Below are positions 24,789 to 36,588 of a DNA stretch of 64,000 nt, piece after piece (within the stretch, counting starts at the first letter, position 1; each line of letters opens with the position of its first letter). The DNA comes from Galaxea fascicularis. Taxonomy: Eukaryota > Cnidaria > Anthozoa > Scleractinia > Euphylliidae. The DNA lies in assembly GCA_948470475.1 (NCBI GenBank), contig OX419336.1:13892979-13956978 (forward strand). The letters run 5' to 3'. The notes beneath the pieces were generated by a model. It was given only the letters and a program-made list of their open reading frames with translations. It was not told the DNA's origin and made no database searches. A program made the translations under genes and the position numbers.

Positions 24789-25698
24789 ACTGCTGAGAAA
24801 GCGGACAGAAAACTACCCACTCTCAATTGCTGGTACCAAGAATTTTCATTGTGTTCTTGAAATACCAGTTAAAATAAGCTATGAGCAAACTAATGTTGTT
24901 GGTTGGATAAGGCTAAATTCATTGACCTAAGATTGTAACTCAGTAATGAGAAATGATTTGAGGATTTTGGAATTACACAGTAAGAGAAGGATATTGGAAG
25001 GGAATCTGTTTAATGATGTTTGAATCAAGAAATTTGATATACGTTGTTCTTTTCCAGGTATAAATCATTAAACTTGACATACTTGTAAACAGGAAACCCT
25101 AGGCCGAGCAATCAGGATAACGGTCTAATAAACTTTTGTCAATCCGTAACCCTAAGGTATATATATCAAGACACACTTTTCAATTAGGACCTCTTTCTCT
25201 AAACTGCTGTGAAAGAAACTAAAGTGGCAAGTGCCAGCGTGATTTCAGTAGTGTGGAAGCAATGTGATAAAGAGGACACAATAGTCAGTATCTCTGGGCA
25301 AATTCGAGGTGGAAAGCGAAGACCAAAACGCTATGATATCAATACACGAATTGCGCTTGTTGCTATCGACAATGGAAAAATTGAAAGAGTTTGAGACCCC
25401 AAAAGAAGCTCATTCCATGCCATATCAGCATGCATATGATTTGAGAAGAAAGCGCTTCAGTGGTGATAATTTCAGATTTGACACGAAGACTAGCTGTGGA
25501 TTAAAGGAAGCTAAAATCATCCAATTAGCCGCTCAAACTGAATGGGGGGCAAACGTTTTCTGGTCATTCGTTTTCTCGACAAAAGCTACGCACCCATCTA
25601 TTTTAAGTCCAGTGGCTGCTGTCACCAATTTCACCTAACTGCTTAATTGAAGATCTGACACCTTTTCCACAGCATTTGCAACCTAGATATTCGTGTAA

Positions 25699-25782
25699 GT
25701 CAGGATGGCCGAGCGGTCTAAGGCGCTGCGTTCAGGTCGCAGTCTACTCATGTAGGCGTGGGTTCGAATCCCACTCCTGACA
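25699..25782 (+). tRNA. tRNA-Leu(CAG), unit 9
   Basis: Identical to the unit 1 gene. Confidence 0.97.
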
Positions 25783-26939
25783 GAGTCACATATGATTTCT
25801 TTCAAATGCATTGTTCAGATTTCTTTTTCTTTGCTTCATCGATTGAAACGCATCTGACTCTGGCTTACGTTACAAATCCCTCTGTCGTCTTCAATAGAGC
25901 TTTATCAGGAAAGCAAAGCAAATCCGATTCCAATTCAGTAAAGCTCAAGATGTACTTTGGGCTCAAACGAGAGTGTGTAGTTTGTGCCGGGATTCGTCGA
26001 GAACGAGACCATGGGACGCATAAGAATACCTCACAAATTAATGTGTCTAGGTAAGCTGAAAGCCACTCCTGCCAGATTTCTCAGTTTTCTTTGCTTCATC
26101 GATTGAAACGCATCTGACTCTGGCTTACGTTACAAATCCCCCAGTCGCCTTCAATAGAGCTTCAGCAGGAAAACAAAGCAAATCTGATTCCAATTCAGTA
26201 AAGCTCAAGATATACTTTGGGCTCAAACGAGAGTGTGTAGTTTGTGCCGGGATTTGTCAAGTCAAAGGTTTCAGTATCGTAGTCAGCAGGTATTTAGACA
26301 GTTGGTAAGTCGGCGAACCACAGAACGAGACTATGGGACGCATAGGTACGCCACCTACAGACATTAGACAAACAAAAGACGGATCGAAACGCACCAATCA
26401 CTGTTTACAACAGACCGACTAATTTGACTAACAATACACGTACAGACATTAGACTAACAAAAGACGGATCGAAATGCACCAATCACTGTGCACAGTCTTC
26501 ACAGCCAATCATGGACAACTAGGCTTAACTGACAGTCCACCAATAACATCAACGACCAGACTATTTATATCACCTACTGACGTTACACAAATCACTTGAT
26601 TGTGATGATGACTTCCGCTCAGGTTGTCGAAACGTCAGTCAATGTCACCTTAAACAGCCCTTCTCAGGACTACACTCACCCGGACGATCGTACTCACTTA
26701 GTTATGATATGACCATTTATGATTTTAAAACATCTAGGTAGTTTGTTGTGTCAGCGCAACAAAGGCTTCTTGCACTATTCACAGGTCTCACATACTGTAT
26801 GTAACTCATCTGGCAACGGGTGTTGTTTAAACAATTTCCTTTGGGATTCCATACCAGTGGGTAGGGAACCATGTAAATCTTGTGACTTTAGAAAGAGTAC
26901 AAAAAGTATATTTAGAAAGAAAAGGTGCTAGTGGATCCC

Positions 26940-27013
26940 TGGCACCGATGGGATTTGAACCCATGACCTCCTGTTTACGAGACAGGCGCTCTAACCAGCT
27001 GAGCTACAGCGCC
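26940..27013 (-). tRNA. tRNA-Thr(CGT), unit 10
   Basis: Identical to the unit 1 gene. Confidence 0.97.
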
Positions 27014-27691
27014 TTGCCTTGTCACTTGCCGAATAGCGTCTTTCATTTCATTTCTTTCTTAAGAACGCCGTTACAAAAGGAATTGCGTAATGTTTCAAAA
27101 AATATATATTAAAATACAGAATCTGCGCGAAGACGACAAAATATATGAAGAAATTCGTTTCCTGAAATGCGTTGCTTACTTTTCTGTTGTCAGTGCATTT
27201 GCTTGCTTGACTTCATATTTGCAAGGGTTCTTCGGCGCCGCCTATTTCCCTTTCGTAAAGGGTCGTTGCCATTATCAACGGTCCATGCCATCATTGGTAA
27301 CCAAGTGTTTAGCATGCAGATGTAATGATGAGCTCTGGATTGAGTCATAATAAGGCCAATTGTACGTTTTTAAATCATCTCACTGCAAAGGGCGACGTTT
27401 GGGCGCTAGTTAAATTGCGTTGATATTTTCGGGCGAGGCTAGGGTGACCTGTTACAGATGTATCAGTTATGAAAGCCAGTTAACTATAGTACATGCTTGA
27501 GACTTTTGGTGTCTGTGCCCGATCAGCGGGGTAGCGTAGTGGTTAGGGAAAGATCATAGCAAGCGAAGGATTGGAAATTTGTATTTCTAACGGTGCAAAA
27601 TCAAAATGTCAAAAGAGCTTCTGCAGTCTTTTCCTCGATCCTCTGCACCGCCTAGCTTGGGAAGTAAGGGCTCGGAAAAGTTCAAAAGAAC

Positions 27692-27763
27692 GGGCCTGTC
27701 CGGGAGTCGAACCCGGGACCTCTCGCACCCAAAGCGAGAATCATGCCACTAGACCAACAGGCC
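27692..27763 (-). tRNA. tRNA-Pro(TGG), unit 10
   Basis: Identical to the unit 1 gene. Confidence 0.97.
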
Positions 27764-28673
27764 ACTGCTGAGAAAGCGGACAGAAAACTACCCACTCTCA
27801 ATTGCTGGTACCAAGAATTTTCATTGTGTTCTTGAAATACCAGTTAAAATAAGCTATGAGCAAACTAATGTTGTTGGTTGGATAAGGCTAAATTCATTGA
27901 CCTAAGATTGTAACTCAGTAATGAGAAATGATTTGAGGATTTTGGAATTACACAGTAAGAGAAGGATATTGGAAGGGAATCTGTTTAATGATGTTTGAAT
28001 CAAGAAATTTGATATACGTTGTTCTTTTCCAGGTATAAATCATTAAACTTGACATACTTGTAAACAGGAAACCCTAGGCCGAGCAATCAGGATAACGGTC
28101 TAATAAACTTTTGTCAATCCGTAACCCTAAGGTATATATATCAAGACACACTTTTCAATTAGGACCTCTTTCTCTAAACTGCTGTGAAAGAAACTAAAGT
28201 GGCAAGTGCCAGCGTGATTTCAGTAGTGTGGAAGCAATGTGATAAAGAGGACACAATAGTCAGTATCTCTGGGCAAATTCGAGGTGGAAAGCGAAGACCA
28301 AAACGCTATGATATCAATACACGAATTGCGCTTGTTGCTATCGACAATGGAAAAATTGAAAGAGTTTGAGACCCCAAAAGAAGCTCATTCCATGCCATAT
28401 CAGCATGCATATGATTTGAGAAGAAAGCGCTTCAGTGGTGATAATTTCAGATTTGACACGAAGACTAGCTGTGGATTAAAGGAAGCTAAAATCATCCAAT
28501 TAGCCGCTCAAACTGAATGGGGGGCAAACGTTTTCTGGTCATTCGTTTTCTCGACAAAAGCTACGCACCCATCTATTTTAAGTCCAGTGGCTGCTGTCAC
28601 CAATTTCACCTAGCTGCTTAATTGAAGATCTGACACCTTTTCCACAGCATTTGCAACCTAGATATTCGTGTAA

Positions 28674-28757
28674 GTCAGGATGGCCGAGCGGTCTAAGGCG
28701 CTGCGTTCAGGTCGCAGTCTACTCATGTAGGCGTGGGTTCGAATCCCACTCCTGACA
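28674..28757 (+). tRNA. tRNA-Leu(CAG), unit 10
   Basis: Identical to the unit 1 gene. Confidence 0.97.
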
Positions 28758-29914
28758 GAGTCACATATGATTTCTTTCAAATGCATTGTTCAGATTTCTT
28801 TTTCTTTGCTTCATCGATTGAAACGCATCTGACTCTGGCTTACGTTACAAATCCCTCTGTCGTCTTCAATAGAGCTTTATCAGGAAAGCAAAGCAAATCC
28901 GATTCCAATTCAGTAAAGCTCAAGATGTACTTTGGGCTCAAACGAGAGTGTGTAGTTTGTGCCGGGATTCGTCGAGAACGAGACCATGGGACGCATAAGA
29001 ATACCTCACAAATTAATGTGTCTAGGTAAGCTGAAAGCCACTCCTGCCAGATTTCTCAGTTTTCTTTGCTTCATCGATTGAAACGCATCTGACTCTGGCT
29101 TACGTTACAAATCCCCCAGTCGTCTTCAATAGAGCTTCAGCAGGAAAACAAAGCAAATCTGATTCCAATTCAGTAAAGCTCAAGATATACTTTGGGCTCA
29201 AACGAGAGTGTGTAGTTTGTGCCGGGATTTGGCAAGTCAAAGGTTTCAGTATCGTAGTCAGCAGGTATTTAGACAGTTGGTAAGTCGGCGAACCACAGAA
29301 CGAGACTATGGGACGCATAGGTACGCCACCTACAGACATTAGACAAACAAAAGACGGAGCGAAACGCACCAATCACTGTTTACAACAGACCGACTAATTT
29401 GACTAACAATACACGTACAGACATTAGACTAACAAAAGACGGATCGAAATGCACCAATCACTGTGCACAGTCTTCACAGCCAATCATGGACAACTAGGCT
29501 TAACTGACAGTCCACCAATAACATCAACGACCAGACTATTTATATCACCTACTGACGTTACACAAATCACTTGATTGTGATGATGACTTCCGCTCAGGTT
29601 GTCGAAACGTCAGTCAATGTCACCTTAAACAGCCCTTCTCAGGACTACACTCACCCGGACGATCGTACTCACTTAGTTATGATATGACCATTTATGATTT
29701 TAAAACATCTAGGTAGTTTGTTGTGTCAGCGCAACAAAGGCTTCTTGCACTATTCACAGGTCTCACATACTGTATGTAACTCATCTGGCAACGGGTGTTG
29801 TTTAAACAATTTCCTTTGGGATTCCATACCAGTGGGTAGGGAACCATGTAAATCTTGTGACTTTAGAAAGAGTACAAAAAGTATATTTAGAAAGAAAAGG
29901 TGCTAGTGGATCCC

Positions 29915-29988
29915 TGGCACCGATGGGATTTGAACCCATGACCTCCTGTTTACGAGACAGGCGCTCTAACCAGCTGAGCTACAGCGCC
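29915..29988 (-). tRNA. tRNA-Thr(CGT), unit 11
   Basis: Identical to the unit 1 gene. Confidence 0.97.
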
Positions 29989-30666
29989 TTGCCTTGTCAC
30001 TTGCCGAATAGCGTCTTTCATTTCATTTCTTTCTTAAGAACGCCGTTACAAAAGGAATTGCGTAATGTTTCAAAAAATATATATTAAAATACAGAATCTG
30101 CGCGAAGACGACAAAATATATGAAGAAATTCGTTTCCTGAAATGCGTTGCTTACTTTTCTGTTGTCAGTGCATTTGCTTGCTTGACTTCATATTTGCAAG
30201 GGTTCTTCGGCGCCGCCTATTTCCCTTTCGTAAAGGGCCGTTGCCATTATCAACGGTCCATGCCATCATTGGTAACCAAGTGTTTAGCATGCAGATGTAA
30301 TGATGAGCTCTGGATTGAGTCATAATAAGGCCAATTGTACGTTTTTAAATCATCTCACTGCAAAGGGCGACGTTTGGGCGCTAGTTAAATTGCGTTGATA
30401 TTTTCGGGCGAGGCTAGGGTGACCTGTTACAGATGTATCAGTTATGAAAGCCAGTTAACTATAGTACATGCTTGAGACTTTTGGTGTCTGTGCCCGATCA
30501 GCGGGGTAGCGTAGTGGTTAGGGAAAGATCATAGCAAGCGAAGGATTGGAAATTTGTATTTCTAACGGTGCAAAATCAAAATGTCAAAAGAGCTTCTGCA
30601 GTCTTTTCCTCGATCCTCTGCACCGCCTAGCTTGGGAAGTAAGGGCTCGGAAAAGTTCAAAAGAAC

Positions 30667-30738
30667 GGGCCTGTCCGGGAGTCGAACCCGGGACCTCTCG
30701 CACCCAAAGCGAGAATCATGCCACTAGACCAACAGGCC
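30667..30738 (-). tRNA. tRNA-Pro(TGG), unit 11
   Basis: Identical to the unit 1 gene. Confidence 0.97.
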
Positions 30739-31648
30739 ACTGCTGAGAAAGCGGACAGAAAACTACCCACTCTCAATTGCTGGTACCAAGAATTTTCATT
30801 GTGTTCTTGAAATACCAGTTAAAATAAGCTATGAGCAAACTAATGTTGTTGGTTGGATAAGGCTAAATTCATTGACCTAAGATTGTAACTCAGTAATGAG
30901 AAATGATTTGAGGATTTTGGAATTACACAGTAAGAGAAGGATATTGGAAGGGAATCTGTTTAATGATGTTTGAATCAAGAAATTTGATATACGTTGTTCT
31001 TTTCCAGGTATAAATCATTAAACTTGACATACTTGTAAACAGGAAACCCTAGGCCGAGCAATCAGGATAACGGTCTAATAAACTTTTGTCAATCCGTAAC
31101 CCTAAGGTATACATATCAAGACACACTTTTCAATTAGGACCTCTTTCTCTAAACTGCTGTGAAAGAAACTAAAGTGGCAAGTGCCAGCGTGATTTCAGTA
31201 GTGTGGAAGCAATGTGATAAAGAGGACACAATAGTCAGTATCTCTGGGCAAATTCGAGGTGGAAAGCGAAGACCAAAACGCTATGATATCAATACACGAA
31301 TTGCGCTTGTTGCTATCGACAATGGAAAAATTGAAAGAGTTTGAGACCCCAAAAGAAGCTCATTCCATGCCATATCAGCATGCATATGATTTGAGAAGAA
31401 AGCGCTTCAGTGGTGATAATTTCAGATTTGACACGAAGACTAGCTGTGGATTACAGGAAGCTAAAATCATCCAATTAGCCGCTCAAACTGAATGGGGGGC
31501 AAACGTTTTCTGGTCATTCGTTTTCTCGACAAAAGCTACGCACCCATCTATTTTAAGTCCAGTGGCTGCTGTCACCAATTTCACCTAACTGCTTAATTGA
31601 AGATCTGACACCTTTTCTACAGCATTTGCAACCTAGATATTCGTGTAA

Positions 31649-31732
31649 GTCAGGATGGCCGAGCGGTCTAAGGCGCTGCGTTCAGGTCGCAGTCTACTCA
31701 TGTAGGCGTGGGTTCGAATCCCACTCCTGACA
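31649..31732 (+). tRNA. tRNA-Leu(CAG), unit 11
   Basis: Identical to the unit 1 gene although the spacer of this unit carries several private changes, one (31618) 31 nt upstream. This is the last intact tRNA-Leu of the array. Confidence 0.97.
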
Positions 31733-32889
31733 GAGTCACATATGATTTCTTTCAAATGCATTGTTCAGATTTCTTTTTCTTTGCTTCATCGATTGAAACG
31801 CATCTGACTCTGGCTTACGTTACAAATCCCTCTGTCGTCTTCAATAGAGCTTTATCAGGAAAGCAAAGCAAATCCGATTCCAATTCAGTAAAGCTCAAGA
31901 TGTACTTTGGGCTCAAACGAGAGTGTGTAGTTTGTGCCGGGATTCGTCGAGAACGAGACCATGGGACGCATAAGAATACCTCACAAATTAATGTGTCTAG
32001 GTAAGCTGAAAGCCACTCCTGCCAGATTTCTCAGTTTTCTTTGCTTCATCGATTGAAACGCATCTGACTCTGGCTTACGTTACAAATCCCCCAGTCGTCT
32101 TCAATAGAGCTTCAGCAGGAAAACAAAGCAAATCTGATTCCAAATCAGTAAAGCTCAAGATATACTTTGGGCTCAAACGAGAGTGTGTAGTTTGTGCCGG
32201 GATTTGTCAAGTCAAAGGTTTCAGTATCGTAGTCAGCAGGTATTTAGACAGTTGGTAAGTCGGCGAACCACAGAACGAGACTATGGGACGCATAGGTACG
32301 CCACCTACAGACATTAGACAAACAAAAGACGGATCGAAACGCACCAATCACTGTTTACAACAGACCGACTAATTTGACTAACAATACACGTACAGACATT
32401 AGACTAACAAAAGACGGATCGAAATGCACCAATCACTGTGCACAGTCTTCACAGCCAATCATGGACAACTAGGCTTAACTGACAGTCCACCAATAACATC
32501 AACGACCAGACTATTTATATCACCTACTGACGTTACACAAATCACTTGATTGTGATGATGACTTCCGCTCAGGTTGTCGAAACGTCAGTCAATGTCACCT
32601 TAAACAGCCCTTCTCAGGACTACACTCACCCGGACGATCGTACTCACTTAGTTATGATATGACCATTTATGATTTTAAAACATCTAGGTAGTTTGTTGTG
32701 TCAGCGCAACAAAGGCTTCTTGCACTATTCACAGGTCTCACATACTGTATGTAACTCATCTGGCAACGGGTGTTGTTTAAACAATTTCCTTTGGGATTCC
32801 ATACCAGTGGGTAGGGAACCATGTAAATCTTGTGACTTTAGAAAGAGTACAAAAAGTATATTTAGAAAGAAAAGGTGCTAGTGGATCCC

Positions 32890-32963
32890 TGGCACCGATG
32901 GGATTTGAACCCATGACCTCCTGTTTACGAGACAGGCGCTCTAACCAGCTGAGCTACAGCGCC
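32890..32963 (-). tRNA. tRNA-Thr(CGT), unit 12
   Basis: Identical to the unit 1 gene although this is the decaying terminal unit. A net 1-bp deletion lies about 85 bp upstream. Confidence 0.96.
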
Positions 32964-33640
32964 TTGCCTTGTCACTTGCCGAATAGCGTCTTTCATTTCA
33001 TTTCTTTCTTAAGAACGCCGTTACAAAAGGAATTGCGTAATGTTTCAAAAAAATATATTAAAATACAGAATCTGCGCGAAGACGACAAAATATATGAAGA
33101 AATTCGTTTCCTGAAATGCGTTGCTTACTTTTCTGTTGTCAGTGCATTTGCTTGCTTGACTTCATATTTGCAAGGGTTCTTCGGCGCCGCCTATTTCCCT
33201 TTCGTAAAGGGTCGTTGCCATTATCAACGGTCCATGCCATCATTGGTAACCAAGTGTTTAGCATGCAGATGTAATGATGAGCTCTGGATTGAGTCATAAT
33301 AAGGCCAATTGTACGTTTTTAAATCATCTCACTGCAAAGGGCGACGTTTGGGCGCTAGTTAAATTGCGTTGATATTTTCGGGCGAGGCTAGGGTGACCTG
33401 TTACAGATGTATCAGTTATGAAAGCCAGTTAACTATAGTACATGCTTGAGACTTTTGGTGTCTGTGCCCGATCAGCGGGGTAGCGTAGTGGTTAGGGAAA
33501 GATCATAGCAAGCGAAGGATTGGAAATTTGTATTTCTAACGGTGCAAAATCAAAATGTCAAAAGAGCTTCTGCAGTCTTTTCCTCGATCCTCTGCACCGC
33601 CTAGCTTGGGAAGTAAGGGCTCGGAAAAGTTCAAAAGAAC

Positions 33641-33712
33641 GGGCCTGTCCGGGAGTCGAACCCGGGACCTCTCGCACCCAAAGCGAGAATCATGCCACTA
33701 GACCAACAGGCC
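33641..33712 (-). tRNA. tRNA-Pro(TGG), unit 12
   Basis: Identical to the unit 1 gene, shifted by the 1-bp deletion in this unit. It is the last intact tRNA gene of the array. Confidence 0.96.
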
Positions 33713-34622
33713 ACTGCTGAGAAAGCGGACAGAAAACTACCCACTCTCAATTGCTGGTACCAAGAATTTTCATTGTGTTCTTGAAATACCAGTTAAAATA
33801 AGCTATGAGCAAACTAATGTTGTTGGTTGGATAAGGCTAAATTCATTGACCTAAGATTGTAACTCAGTAATGAGAAATGATTTGAGGATTTTGGAATTAC
33901 ACAGTAAGAGAAGGATATTGGAAGGGAATCTGTTTAATGATGTTTGAATCAAGAAATTTGATATACGTTGTTCTTTTCCAGGTATAAATCATTAAACTTG
34001 ACATACTTGTAAACAGGAAACCCTAGGCCGAGCAATCAGGATAACGGTCTAATAAACTTTTGTCAATCCGTAACCCTAAGGTATATATATCAAGACACAC
34101 TTTTCAATTAGGACCTCTTTCTCTAAACTGCTGTGAAAGAAACTAAAGTGGCAAGTGCCAGCGTGATTTCAGTAGTGTGGAAGCAATGTGATAAAGAGGA
34201 CACAATAGTCAGTATCTCTGGGCAAATTCGAGGTGGAAAGCGAAGACCAAAACGCTATGATATCAATACACGAATTGCGCTTGTTGCTATCGACAATGGA
34301 AAAATTGAAAGAGTTTGAGACCCCAAAAGAAGCTCACTCCATGCCATATCAGCATGCATATGATTTGAGAAGAAAGCGCTTCAGTGGTGATAATTTCAGA
34401 TTTGACACGAAGACTAGCTGTGGATTAAAGGAAGCTAAAATCATCCAATTAGCCGCTCAAACTGAATGGGGGGCAAACGTTTTCTGGTCATTCGTTTTCT
34501 CGACAAAAGCTACGCACCCATCTATTTTAAGTCCAGTGGATGCTGTCACCAATTTCACGTAACTGCTTAATTGAAGATCTGACACCTTTTCCACAGCATT
34601 TGCAACCTAGATATTCGTGTAA

Positions 34623-34706
34623 GTCAGGATGGCCGAGCGGTCTAAGGCGCTGCGTTCAGGTGGCAGTCTACTCATGTAGGCGTGGGTTCGAATCCTACTC
34701 TTAACA
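34623..34706 (+). pseudogene. tRNA-Leu(CAG) pseudogene, terminal unit
   Basis: This copy matches the array tRNA-Leu except for changes that damage the fold. A C-to-G change breaks the anticodon-stem pair next to the loop (loop TTCAGGT now followed by G). A C-to-T change in the T stem gives CCTAC. The 3' acceptor strand reads TCTTAAC, leaving a C-A mismatch. The TTTTT-bearing trailer is shortened by a deletion. The anticodon CAG remains. Processing is unlikely. Confidence 0.9.
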
Positions 34707-34983
34707 GATTTCTTTTTCTTTTCTTTATCGGTTGAAACGCATCTGACTCTGGCTTACGTTACAAATCCCTCTGTCGTCTTCAATAGAGCTTTATCAGGAA
34801 AACAAAGCAAGTCTGATTCGAATTCAGTAAAGCTCAAGATGTACTTTGGGCCCAAACGAGAGTGTGTAGTTTTTGCTGGGACTCGTCAATCAAAGGTTTT
34901 AGGATCGTAGTCAGCAGTCTGATGATGACTTTTGCTCAGGTTGTCGAAACGTCTGTTAGTTTCACCTGAAACAGTCCTTCTCT

Positions 34984-35887
34984 TGGAGTCGACGGACTGT
35001 ATATGGCATGTTCGTACGATTGGTCACTCAGGCAAGATTACAGAACAAAAATTCCTAACCACTGAGTTCTAGCATATAGTGACGGATCGCGAACAAGATC
35101 AACAACTGCCAAAAACACGACAGTGTGGTCGGTCATTTTATCACAAGGAACACACTAACTAGCCAGAGTAGCCAGCGTTACCATGAGAACGACTGAAGAA
35201 CCAAAGAGGTTTTTCCGCATTTTGGCGGCGCGAAAATTCTCCTACTTTTTGTTTGCCCTAATCTTCGCGCATGCGGCAAAACCTGTTGATACCTTCGGCT
35301 CGTCGTTCGAACAGGAACGCTGGCTAGGCAGGCTACATTTATACAAGCCAACTTAACAATCTAACAGTAACTTTCAAACTATAACTTTAACGGCTTACGA
35401 TAAGTGTTACTGCATTTTAATTCTAAGGGTCGCACAAGTCAAAAGGTGAAAAATGCACGATTCCAAAAATTTACTTTTAGCAAAATTTGAAAAGTTATTC
35501 TGACTGTTTTCTAAAGAAAACAATGTGCTGCCATTCACCTTGCAGCAACAAAAGAGGACAATCAAGGCGTTGTGATTAACAAATACGCCTTTTGCGCTTG
35601 AATGAACACTCTGGAGTGCTGTGCGCCACAATTAATTGACAGTAACATTAGATCGGAAATTACGCTAGATTCTAAGCTTGTTTTATGTGCCGGAAACTAG
35701 ATGCTGCTGGAGGCTGATTGAGGTTGGAGGTGAGAGGGGAAATTAAAAAAAAAAAAAGCTGTGTGGGAATGTGCATGATTCCTAAGGAAAATCATGTCAA
35801 GTTCGCGCGGTGAACAAGCAAAATGACGTCCTGGATGCAAGTGAATGTTTACTATCATGACAATGTTTTTTCGTTCAATGTATAATA
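34984..35887. other. Single-copy flank of the tRNA array
   Basis: Unique AT-rich DNA beyond the array edge. A 57-codon open frame at 35183-35356 (plus) starts at an ATG and has a hydrophobic stretch, but it matches nothing I recognise and has no visible splice context. I see no supported gene here. Confidence 0.5.
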
Positions 35888-35982
35888 AAACAATTATTAG
35901 ATTCGGTTCGGCTTCGGCTGATAACTCTTACCTCGACCATGATTATTCTGAATATCACAAAAGCCTCATCCAATAATTGTTT
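35888..35982. mobile_element. Small inverted-repeat element (MITE-like)
   Basis: The ends are inverted copies of a roughly 17-bp sequence, AAACAATTATTRGAT followed by imperfect pairing. The same end motif bounds the palindrome at 38365-38517, so both belong to one family. No coding capacity. Confidence 0.55.
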
Positions 35983-36588
35983 GTAAGTATGTATTTCAGA
36001 AACAGTTTACGGAATGGGGTAACCAGTCCGATGCAGCGACCAGAGGAAATCCAGGTACAGATCATCTGGTCTATAGGACACCCCACTCAAACACTCCTTC
36101 TTGGATTCAACTAAGTGTCTACAATGACGAGTTACTGTAGGACAAAGAAGGCAAGCACACAAGGAAATGACAACAAACAAACAAATAAACAAACAAGATA
36201 ACAATTTTAAAAACATTGTGCAATGAAATATTATTTCCCTTGGAAATCTATTGACCGTGTAACTACTGCAAATATATGGAACACACATGGATGCACTTCA
36301 ACTTAACTACAGTGTATGTGCAAAAAACATGAAAGCTCCTACAAAAAAATCACCAGAAAACTTGTCACTGATGAAAACAGAGCTACATGTAAGTCAATCA
36401 TAAATTCTGCTAAAATTATCAGTTCCTGAATTTAATCTATTTGCCAGTTGCGACTGACTGGAAAAACTATTTTTCCAAAGGCAACAGAACAAGTAACACT
36501 CCTGAGTATTGCAATGAGCTCACAACTTTACCAGTCGCCTTCAATACGAACAGAAATTACACAGATAAAAAACAATCATTTCAGGGTA
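35983..36588. other. Intergenic, no gene seen
   Basis: AT-rich sequence downstream of the MARCH5-like gene. Open frames here are short and do not look coding. Confidence 0.5.

Larger units (their letters stand above)
23801..26775. repeat. Array unit 9
   Basis: Diagnostic sites read T,A,G,T,A,C,T. A private C-to-T change lies at 24429. Confidence 0.97.
26776..29750. repeat. Array unit 10
   Basis: Diagnostic sites read A,A,G,T,G,T,G. It shares G at 1838 and G at 2584 with distant unit 1. A private T-to-G change lies at 29232. Confidence 0.97.
29751..32725. repeat. Array unit 11
   Basis: Diagnostic sites read A,A,G,C,A,T,T. It has more private changes than the inner units (31112, 31454, 31618, 32144), as expected near an array edge. 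Confidence 0.97.
1..34983. repeat. Tandem array of a 2975-bp tRNA-bearing unit
   Basis: The same sequence recurs with a period of exactly 2975 bp from base 1 to about 32725 (eleven units), followed by a twelfth, shortened and diverged unit ending near 34983. Copies differ by only a few substitutions each. Each unit encodes tRNA-Thr(CGT), tRNA-Pro(TGG) and tRNA-Leu(CAG). The window opens inside the array, so the unit start used here (base 1) is arbitrary and the full copy number is unknown. Tandem kilobase-scale tRNA repeats are known in other animals, for example the roughly 3-kb tDNA repeat of Xenopus, but I do not recognise this gene combination. Long-read support would exclude assembly error in copy number; the copy-specific variants argue against a simple artefact. 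Confidence 0.98.
32726..34983. repeat. Array unit 12, diverged and truncated terminal copy
   Basis: The unit is near-identical to its neighbours up to about 34620, apart from a net 1-bp deletion near 33050 and several substitutions. It then decays. Its tRNA-Leu is mutated, about 35 bp after that gene are missing, the duplicated spacer block is present only once, and the sequence jumps from the equivalent of unit position about 2490 to about 2800. Homology stops near 34983, where single-copy DNA begins. Confidence 0.95.

Noticed and set aside
29100..29372. Minus-strand 90-codon frame only in unit 10
   Set aside because: Created by one private substitution at 29232 in spacer sequence.
32832..33299. 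155-codon frame in unit 12
   Set aside because: A 1-bp deletion fuses two non-coding frames, one of them antisense to tRNA-Thr.
1..34983. CRISPR-like array or bacterial mobile island
   Set aside because: The repeat is 3 kb, carries eukaryotic tRNA genes without CCA, and lies next to spliced animal genes.
35183..35356. 57-codon frame with a hydrophobic segment next to the array edge
   Set aside because: No recognised similarity, no splice context, and AT-rich surroundings; kept only as a note.
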